From NCBI GenBank assembly GCA_033032865.1, contig JAWHQI010000064.1, forward strand, positions 9,114,001-9,178,000: a stretch of 64,000 nucleotides of DNA, read 5' to 3'. Of the stretch, positions 56,791 through 64,000 are shown piece by piece; within the stretch, counting starts at the first letter, position 1, and every line of letters begins with the position of its first letter. The position numbers and the translations under genes were made by a program. The notes below the pieces were generated by a model. The model made no database searches. It saw only the letters and a program-made list of their open reading frames with translations, and had not been told where the DNA came from. This DNA is from Dactylorhiza incarnata. Taxonomy: Eukaryota; Streptophyta; Magnoliopsida; Asparagales; Orchidaceae.

Positions 56791-59700
56791 CTCCCCCTTG
56801 AAGTGGGAAGTGAAAACTAGCCCAAGTAGCTCCCTTAGCCGTGTGAACGGCCCCTTTGCCAGCGCCTTTGTGAAGATGTCTGCGACATTGTCCGCACTCC
56901 GCACATGCTCGACCGAAAGAGATCCCTCCAGCACCTTCTCCCGTATGAAGTGATGCTCGATCTCAATATGCTTCGTCCTCGCGTGACAAACTGGATTGGT
57001 CACCAGTTTGAGAGCACTCTCGTTGTCACCGCGTAGCAGAGTCGGCTCCCGAACCTCTTTGTGGACGTCTCCAACCAACCTCCTAAGCCAGATGGCTTCC
57101 TGAGCTGCCAAGACCGAAGCCTTGTATTCCGCTTCCGTGGTAGAGACCGATACGGAATCCTGCTTCTTGCTGCACCATGATATAGCCGTAGGGCCCGCCA
57201 TGAAGACGAATCCAGATGTCGACTTCCGATCATCCGAATCTCCCCCGTAATCAGCATCCATGTATCCATGCACTTCGAAGCCCGCATCCCTCCTGTATAG
57301 GAGACCCATGTCCGAGGTCGCCTTGACATACTTCAGAATGTTCTTGGCTGCTAGCAGATGAGGTACTCGTGGTTCCTCCATAAACCGACTCACCCTGCCT
57401 ACTGCATATGCAATATCCGGCCTTGTGATCGTCAGATAAATCAAGCTCCCAACCAGAGCTCGGAACACCAACGGATCTTGCATGATCCTCCCCTCATCCT
57501 TCCGAAGCTTCATAGCCTTCTCCAGAGGTGTGGAAGTGCACTTCCCTTCCTTCATGCCGAATCGCTCCACGATCCGCTCCGCATATCCGGCTTGGGTCAC
57601 CAGCACTCCACCTTCCTTCCTCTGCACCTCAAGTCCAAGAAAATGGTGAAGCTCACCAAGATCCTTCATCTCGAACCTGATAGATAGTTCAGCCCGAAGC
57701 TGTGCTACCTCCTCCTTCGAGTTCCCCGTCACGATCATATCGTCAACGTATAGCAGCACGATGACCTGAAGCTCCCCGCTCTTCTTGACGAACAAGCTCG
57801 AGTCTGAGTCTGAAGCAACAAATCCACAGAATAGGAGATATTCTGCGATCTTCCCGTACCACGCCCTCGGCGCTTGCTTCAACCCATACAGGGCCTTCTT
57901 CAGCTTGCAGACATGCTCCGGAAGATCTTCAGACACAAAACCTGGTGGCTGGACCATGAAGATGTCCTTGTCAATCTCGCCGTACAAGAAAGCGTTCTTG
58001 ACGTCGAGCTGCCAAATCTCCCATCCACTGAACGCCGCCAGGGCAATGATGAACCGAACTGAAGTCATTTTTGCCACCGGACTGAATGTCTCATCATAAT
58101 CTTCACCGTATTGCTGCGAGAACCCCCGAGCTACAAGACGAGCCTTGTAACGCTCGATACTGCCGTCAGCTTTCTTCTTCAATTTGTAGACCCATTTGCA
58201 TGTCACAGGAGTGATGCCCTTGGGCTTGGGCACAAGAGACCAGGTCTCGTTCTTCTCGAGAGCTGCCATCTCTTCTTGCATCGCAACATCCCACTCCTTC
58301 ACGCCTTGGGCCTTCTCAAAGCTCGACGGCTCCCTCTCATCCAAGGGACCAGCGAAGAAACATGAGACGAAGCTCACTGCGTTTCCTCCTGTATAGCGAT
58401 CAGGGGCAATGATCGCTCGCTTCGACCTCCTCAGCTCCTTCCCTTGAACTGCAATGTCATCCGCTGCTTCTTCCCTAGCTCCCCTTCCAGACGTGCTAGG
58501 AGCATCGCTCCCCCTGCTTCCTGAACCAGAAGCCCCCGTCTCGGAACTAGAAGGAGATGGACCACCTGGTGACACAGGTAGCTCCACCTGAAGATTCTCC
58601 ACAGCTTTCTCTGGCATCTCCACCCTGCTCTCTGGTAACTCCACATCAGAAGACCCCTTGTAAGATGTCACCTCATCGAACACGACGTCGCGAGATACAA
58701 CAAATCTCCGCGTCTCCGGGTCCATGCACTTCCACCCTTTCTTCCGCTCATCGTATCCCACGAAGACTAGCTTCCTTGCTTTCGCATCTAGCTTCGTCCG
58801 AAGAGCATCTGGAACATGCACATAGCAGGTGGAACCAAACACCCTAAGGTGTGCCACACTTGGCTTCTCCTTGAACATCATCTCATGTGGAGTCAGCATG
58901 TTGATGGGGCTCAGAGGCATCCTGTTGATGACGTAGGCAGCACAAGACATTCCCTCCGCCCAGAAGGACTTTGGGATACTCTTGGCATGCAGCCAACACT
59001 TGTAGGTCTCCGTCAGATGACGGATCTTCCGCTCTGCAACTCCGTTCTGCTGTGGAGTATGAGCACAAGTGAGCTCTCTCCGGATGCCCGCCTTCCTGCA
59101 AAAAGTAGAGAACTCAGCAGAGGTGAACTCCCCTCCGTTGTCCGTCCTCAGCTTCTTGATCCGCAGATTCAGCCGACCCTCCACGAGCTCCTTGAACTCC
59201 ACAAACTTGGCAAACGCCTCCGCCTTCTCCTTCAGGAAATATACCCAGACATATCTGGTGTAATCATCGATCAACACCAGCATATACCTGCTGCCTCCGA
59301 GGCTTGGGGTAGCAGTTGGTCCCATCAAGTCACCGTGGATGCACTCCAACGGCACACTACTCCTTGTCTGCGACTTGTCAAACGGTAGTCGATGAGACTT
59401 GCCGAACTGACATCCTGCGCAAACATGACCTTCTCCGTAGGAAGATAGACTTGGCATGCCCTTGACCAGACCTCTCACCGCCATAGCTTTCAGCTTGTCC
59501 ATACCTACATGCCCCAACCTCTCATGCCATATAACGGCACCATCATTCGTCTTCATCTTGTCAACGTAGGAACTTGTCGACAAAACGAACAAGTCCTTCG
59601 CCCTTCTCCCGACATGGACGACCTCGGCCTTCACGGCCTCTACATTTCGTAGAAATTTCACTTCTGTCGGGCCGAACAGAACGTGATACCCAGCGTCAAC

Positions 59701-60871
59701 AGCGTTGGTCACGGAGAAGAGGTTTTTCTTCATTCCGGGCACATGATAGACACTCTTCAAAGTAAGTGGCCCTCTATCACTGCCCAAAGAAACAACCCCC
59801 ACCTTCTCGACTGCATGCACAGTATTATCTGCAGTAATAATAACATTGTTACCTGTGTACGGCTCTGCTGAAGAAAGCTTCGACTCGTCCCCGGTGAGGT
59901 GATGACCACACCCCGAGTCCACGATCCAGTCCTCCTGATAATTGATAGTAGCCGAGGCTCCAATAGAAGCCGAGAAGGCTCCTCCCCATCCTCCATCAAG
60001 GTGTCTGGCCGGTGCTTCCTCTTTCTCAGCAGCATGCCCTGGCTGAGTATTCAGCCTGCAGTCCTTCTTAAAGTGCCCAACCTTTCCGCACTTGAAGCAT
60101 TTGAGACCTTCCTTCTTATTCTTCTTCCCGTCAGCCTTGGGAGCATACCCCCTTTCCTGCTGCCCAGAAGTTGAAGGCCCATGGTCTTCCGTGGTCTTCT
60201 TCTTCTTCTCCCACTTCTTCTTCCCTGAGAAGAGAACCTCGCCAACTCCCCCAGCCACTGACAACCCCGCCATCTGTCTTGCCAAGCTTTCTTGCGAAGA
60301 AAGCAAGTTCTCCAGCTCCAACAGAGACGGCTGATTTGCCCATCCCTGCACCGACGTCACAAAGGCCACGTATTCCTTCCGCAGGCCGCGGATGATGTGC
60401 CTCTTCAGCTTCGCCTCAGAAATTAGCTCATCAGGATCCAGTGCTGATATCTCAGCGCAGAGGTTCTTCATCTTCAGAAAGAAAGTGGAGATAGAAAGAT
60501 CGCCCTGAGCCGACCTTGCCAGCTCATTCTCCAAGAACTGCAGCCTCGCTACATTCTTCTTATTAAACAGCCCATCCAGGGCTCTCCAGATCTCAGCAGC
60601 TGATCCACACCCCAAAATGTGATCAAAGAGATCAGGTGAAATGGCACGCTTCAAGGTGAACTCGGCCTTGGCGTTGGTCTTCCTCCATGCCCTCACGGCC
60701 GGTCCATTATCACCTCCTACTACTTGCCTTCACCTCTTCTGTTTCATCTCCTCCTACCACCTCCCAGAGGTCCTCACCCAGAAGATAGCTCTGCATACAC
60801 GACTTCCACTTCTTGAAGTTAGTCGATGTAAGCATCTCAATACCAAGACCTCTTGCAAAACCACCTTCCAT
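56785..60871 (-). pseudogene. gag-pol of element E, open except for one frameshift near the N-terminus
   Basis: Gag starts at the ATG at 60871, runs 53 codons to a stop at 60712-60710, and continues in another frame from about 60730, open to 56785. The order is gag helical domain, CCHC knuckle CFKCGKVGHFKKDC (about 60100), protease DWIVDSGCGHHLTGD (about 59925), integrase zinc region (WHERLGHVGMDK ... CAGCQFGKS) and core (IDDYTRYVW, RTDNGGEFTS, HTPQQNGVAERK), RT (KWVYKLKKKADGS, WQLDVKNAFLYGE, YVDDMIVTGN), and RNase H ([27 protein letters not shown]). All catalytic motifs look intact. Gag and pol are fused without a stop. The frame runs through the polypurine tract and ends at the first bases of the LTR. 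Confidence 0.93.
56791..56806 (-). other. Polypurine tract of element E
   Basis: The minus strand reads CACTTCAAGGGGGAG directly before TGTTGAAATT. It is also translated as the last codons of pol. Confidence 0.85.
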
Positions 60872-60947
60872 TGCTCTTCCTCTGGTTCCTTCTTCACAAA
60901 GGCGATGGCTACTCTAAGTTATTCACTGCTCTTTCAACTCCAACCTG

Positions 60948-60959
60948 CCTCTGATACCA
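60948..60959 (-). other. Primer binding site of element E
   Basis: The minus strand reads TGGTATCAGAGG with no spacer after the 5' LTR end. Exact match to the initiator-Met primer site. Confidence 0.93.
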
Positions 60960-62230
60960 TGTGAAATTTTCCGGACCTTGTGAGAGCAAGCAGGAATAAC
61001 AACTAGAGATGCAAGCCAAACAACCAGAGACAATCTTAGGCAAACAAGCGATCTTTATTGATAGCAACACTTCAATTACAAGGCAAGACATGCTCGACGA
61101 GACATGATTTCGTCAGCACAAAACTTCAAAGAGAAAGAACAGAAACTGAAGATAACTGAGACCGCACGGTCTCTTGCCGAACTCAGCAGCTCGCCAGACC
61201 GCTGCTGCCAGACCGCAACCGCTCCCGATCTCGAAACACCACCAAACCGCTGCACCAGACCGCTCCTTTGCCGACCTCCTGATTCCCGAACTCCAACACC
61301 ATAACTCCAAGCCGCAAACCGCCCGAACACTTTCAGAGGAAGAGGTGATCGCTGCTGCCTGCACTATCCGCAGAAGCTGCACAAAGAAGAATTCAATCAG
61401 AGACCGCTCGGTCAGATAAACAAGACCGCAGGAACTAGGCAAACTCGGCTTACACTTGGTGTGTTCTTCCTTGCTGCAACAGTGGCTCCCTATTTATAGG
61501 CGTGAGACCTGATCCAGTCACCACCCTATGAGATAGAGTCACCACCCATCAGATCGCGCGACCTTACCGGTCAACCCGCGCGATCACTGCAACCCTCCTG
61601 CTTCATTTTGGTGAGCGCCGACTTCACTCCAGACCGCGGGAGATCGCTACTCCCTTGGTCTGAACACGACTCCACACGGAGATCGCCAGACCGCCTAGAA
61701 GTCACCCACCACCTGTGTTCGCCTGAGACCGCAAACACAGCCAGTCCGCCATCAACCCGCGAACTCCTGTCCGTATGCCGATCTCCTCCTGAGACCGCGA
61801 ACAGCAACCAGCTCGCATACCAGTCTCCTCCTGAGACCGCGAACTGAGACCGCGCGACTAAGAATGACTTAGTCCGCGAACTCCTTCAGAACCCTCTGGA
61901 AAGCCACCAGACCGGATTCAAGAGCCAACCCGTGCGGTCACGCCAGACCGGCACGTCCTTGAAGAGAACAACTTGTCACGCGGTCAGAGACAGACCGCGC
62001 GACCCTGAGGATGATCAGCCGTCATGCGGTCACAGCCAGACCGCACGACCTCCTTCTCCAGCAGCCCTTGGACCAGACCAGCGGTCAACCCTGGAAGCCG
62101 CAGCTGACCAATAGAACAGATCGCCATTGTCAGACCGCCAGACCGTGCGGTCACGCCAGACCGCCCGGTCTCCTCCCAGACCGCCCAGGTCCAAAAAGCC
62201 TCCTCCACTTCCACTTCAATAATTTCAACA
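60960..62230 (-). repeat. 5' LTR of element E
   Basis: 1271 bp, TGTTGAAATT to TTTCACA on the minus strand. U3 (61501-62230) carries more than a dozen AGACCGC...GCGGTC(T) motifs, such as a copy near 62158 reading AGACCGCCCGGTCT. More lie downstream of the TATA box at 61155-61425. Confidence 0.95.
61491..61500 (-). promoter_or_regulatory. TATA box of element E LTR
   Basis: The minus strand reads CCTATAAATAGG-type sequence, repeated at 56051-56060 in the other LTR. Confidence 0.75.
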
Positions 62231-62235
62231 AGAAC

Positions 62236-62621
62236 TTCTTCTAAGGTTTTCTACCTCGAAGAAAAGAAAGAGTGGCCCTGCAACACTCTTCTATATCAGG
62301 CACGGTGAAAGCGAGACTGTAGCTCGCTTCGTAGCATGTTTACAGGAAGAGATTCTGAGTATCAGAGATGTTGGTCTGATTCTGCATCAAGTAGCTTTCA
62401 TTAATGCCCTCTGAGAAGGTCCGCTGAAGTTCGAGTTGACCACCAGCGAGCCAAATTCCTATCAGGAGATGATATTCGTCGCCAACAAGTTCATCGAAGG
62501 AGAGATCTGCAATCCAGAATATGTCTCCAATCTCTCCAGCTTGGCTTATCAAGGAGGAAGCAGTTCTTCTTCAACTTCTAGTGTTTCCAGAAGCCAGCCC
62601 GTCAGGACTATCAGCCTCCAG

Positions 62622-62657
<36 letters not shown>

Positions 62658-62835
62658 AGGAAGGAATTTTTGCCACCACCATCCATCCGCCAATCACCAA
62701 TAGTTTGACCAATGGCATCAACCTACTCCCGCTCAGCTTCCAGCTCTCCTTCCCCTCCCTCCAGTTGCTCATCCCAAGCAGCAGTTCTATGACTCTCAAG
62801 ACCCTTTTACAAATCTTGCTCTCCCAATTAGTGGA
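62236..62835 (+). pseudogene. gag of element F, second part
   Basis: It continues the gag domain after element E (RFSTSKKRKSGPATLFYIRH region), with stops from about 62398 onward. A later piece (62436-62708) is serine-rich, then has a proline run made by a 35-base C tract, ending at a stop. The frame to the following protease piece is not continuous. Confidence 0.65.
62622..62656 (+). repeat. Poly-C tract (35 C) in gag of element F
   Basis: 35 consecutive C read as polyproline. A second tract of 15 C is at 63764-63778. Length may be unreliable in sequencing. Confidence 0.85.
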
Positions 62836-63741
62836 GTGCTAGAAATTATTCAAAAGCAACCCTTTTTCAAGAAAACAGCAGCAATCAAATCTTACATCCG
62901 GTCCAGAAACCCGACTTTATATTGTGAATATCATAAAGAAAGGGGTCAGCAGACTGAGAATTGCAGAGCTCTCAGGTTCCTGATTGAGAAGCTGTTGAAG
63001 GAGGGGAAACTCCAGGATTTGATAGCAAAAAGGGTTGAGGAGCAGGCGAAGAAGGCAAAGACCGTGGCTGAGGTGAGTTGGGAGTGTGAGGAAGTGGAAG
63101 ATGTCGGTCTCTTCGGCAGTCTTCACTTTGGAAGCGAGTGCGTGGATGCTGACAACGAAGGAGAGTTTGGTCGTCTTTTTTGCATCCACGGGGGAGCAGG
63201 GTTGGTGTCCTCAAAAATGTCTAGTGTTTCGAGGGTCTTCAGGTCGGAGGTGGCATTGGCCTTCACCTCATCTCCTGAGCCGGAAGTGGTTGTGTTTAGT
63301 AAGGAAGATCTACCCTCCCATGGAAATCCTTTTAATGATGTGGTAGTGATCAAGGCAGTGATAGAAAATTTCACCGTGGATAGAATTCTGATTGATACTG
63401 GCAGCTCCATAAATCTCTTGTTCAATCCCTCCTTCGAAGGCCTCAAGTCTGGGAAGCCTCTTCTTGATACTGAGGGATCTCTCTACGGGTTCTCGGGGGA
63501 GAAGAAAGAAGTTGAAGATAAGGTAACCCTCACTGTGGTGATGGGAGGGGTGGTCAAGCAGTCGGAGTTTGTAGTTGTAGACACACCAAACAGATACTAT
63601 TGCCTCTTCGGGAGACCTATACTTAATGAATATAGGGCCATCGTGTCTACGTATCATCTGGCTTTGAAGTTTACTGCTAAAGGGAAGTATTTCAGGGTCC
63701 GGAGTGACCCAAAGCTCGCCCGAGAATGTTATGTCAAATAG
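62836..63741 (+). pseudogene. Nucleocapsid-like and protease region of element F
   Basis: The 300-codon open frame begins in the end of gag (a YCEYHKERGQQTENCR motif typical of Tat/Ogre-type elements) and, after a variable linker, contains an aspartic protease with active site RILIDTGSSINLLF (about residue 180) and FGRPILNEYRAIVSTYHL near the end, also typical of this group. It stops at TAG 63739-63741. Retropepsins cut the polyprotein. The frame is open, but isolated by stops on both sides. Confidence 0.8.
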
Positions 63742-63763
63742 TTAACGTCGTGGAGATATCGCT

Positions 63764-63778
63764 CCCCCCCCCCCCCCC
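63764..63778 (+). repeat. Poly-C tract (15 C) after the element F protease
   Basis: 15 consecutive C lie where the pol frame changes from that of the protease to that of the following linker, so slippage here could explain the shift. Confidence 0.8.
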
Positions 63779-64000
63779 GAGGCAGCAATTAAGGAAGAGG
63801 TTCCAGAAGCTGAAGAGATGGTCTGTGAGAACCCTATTGGAGAGGCTCTGGAGGAACCAGTCGAAGATCTGCCAGGGGAGTTGGCAGTGGGAGTGAAGTC
63901 AGAAGGGGTTGACCTGGAACCTGCCCAGGTAGTCCAGAAGGTGCTTGTTGAGGCTGAAGGTGAAGAAAAGGAACTCTCCATAAACGGAGAGCTCGTTGAA
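63779..64000 (+). pseudogene. Start of pol linker of element F, cut by window edge
   Basis: An open, strongly acidic frame (AAIKEEVPEAEEMV onward) in a different frame from the protease, reaching the window end. It is probably the linker before reverse transcriptase. No RT motif is reached. Confidence 0.5.

Larger units (their letters stand above)
55520..62230 (-). mobile_element. Element E: young, nearly intact Tork-type Ty1/copia retrotransposon
   Basis: 6711 bp, two 1271-bp LTRs that differ at about 3 sites, perfect AGAAC target duplications (55515-55519, 62231-62235), exact Met primer site and polypurine tract, and a 1303-codon open gag-pol frame. Only one visible defect: a frameshift near 60720 that separates the first 50 or so gag residues. 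The LTR identity (about 99.8 percent) makes it the most recent insertion in the window. Confidence 0.96.
54357..64000 (+). mobile_element. Element F: Tat-like Ty3/gypsy retrotransposon, 5' part
   Basis: A short 5' LTR ending ACCAACA at 54792, decayed gag, gag interrupted by element E, then protease with Tat-type features (YCEYHKERGQQTENCR; LIDTGSSINLLF) and the start of a pol linker at the window edge. The 3' end is outside the window. The start is set at the first TG after the hAT sequence (54354 or 54357) and is uncertain by a few bases. Confidence 0.8.

Noticed and set aside
57358..60334. Many plus-strand open frames opposite element E pol
   Set aside because: They are shadows of the intact minus-strand gag-pol, which has all family motifs.

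Overview
The window is plant nuclear DNA made almost entirely of LTR retrotransposons stacked inside one another. I found no host protein gene, rRNA or tRNA. The plant assignment rests on SIRE/Maximus-type Ty1/copia elements with an env-like third gene, Tork- and Ale-type copia pol, a chromovirus-like and a Tat-like Ty3/gypsy element, and initiator-Met primer sites (TGGTATCAGA). The species cannot be named from the sequence.

Layout. Element A (minus strand, SIRE-like copia) spans 545-41322 between ATTTT target duplications, in an old AT-rich flank (1-544 and 41323-42790). Two elements landed inside the env-like gene of A. The first is Ty3/gypsy element G (plus, 3110-23058, duplication CTTGA). 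The second is SIRE-like copia C (plus, 23347-34351, duplication ATAAG/AGAAG). A further SIRE-like copia B (plus, 10622-22125, duplication TACCC) landed in the 3' LTR of G. When the insertions are skipped, the env-like reading frame of A stays open across both insertion points, which confirms the nesting.

To the right lie the 3' part of another minus-strand SIRE-like element D (42791-46693), fused in frame to a Tork-type pol remnant (46694-48085); a solo LTR (48111-48854, duplication GAAAG); a gypsy-type LTR fragment ending at 51181; a degenerate Ale-like copia (52150-53752); and a hAT transposase fragment (53753 to about 54356). The last element is a Tat-like Ty3/gypsy F (about 54357 to the window edge). 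A very young Tork copia E (minus, 55520-62230, duplication AGAAC, LTRs differing by about 3 bases) sits inside its gag.

How the parts work. Each element has the usual cycle: the LTR promoter drives genomic RNA, gag packages it, and protease, integrase, reverse transcriptase and RNase H copy and insert it. SIRE-like elements add an env-like protein of unknown function. Nearly every copy is broken by C-to-T type nonsense changes and single-base frameshifts. E is the exception, with one visible frameshift near the gag N-terminus.

Most unusual signals: (1) the env-like genes of A and D carry short phase-1 introns (three of 87, 67 and 67 nt in A, one of 70 nt in D), two of which look like a tandem exon-intron duplication; (2) nearly every LTR family here has its own array of short palindromes upstream of the TATA box, and in A, B and C similar arrays recur next to the extra ORF, in B followed by a second TATA-like box; (3) an 18-bp palindromic unit related to the LTR motif of C is expanded in frame inside the gag of C.
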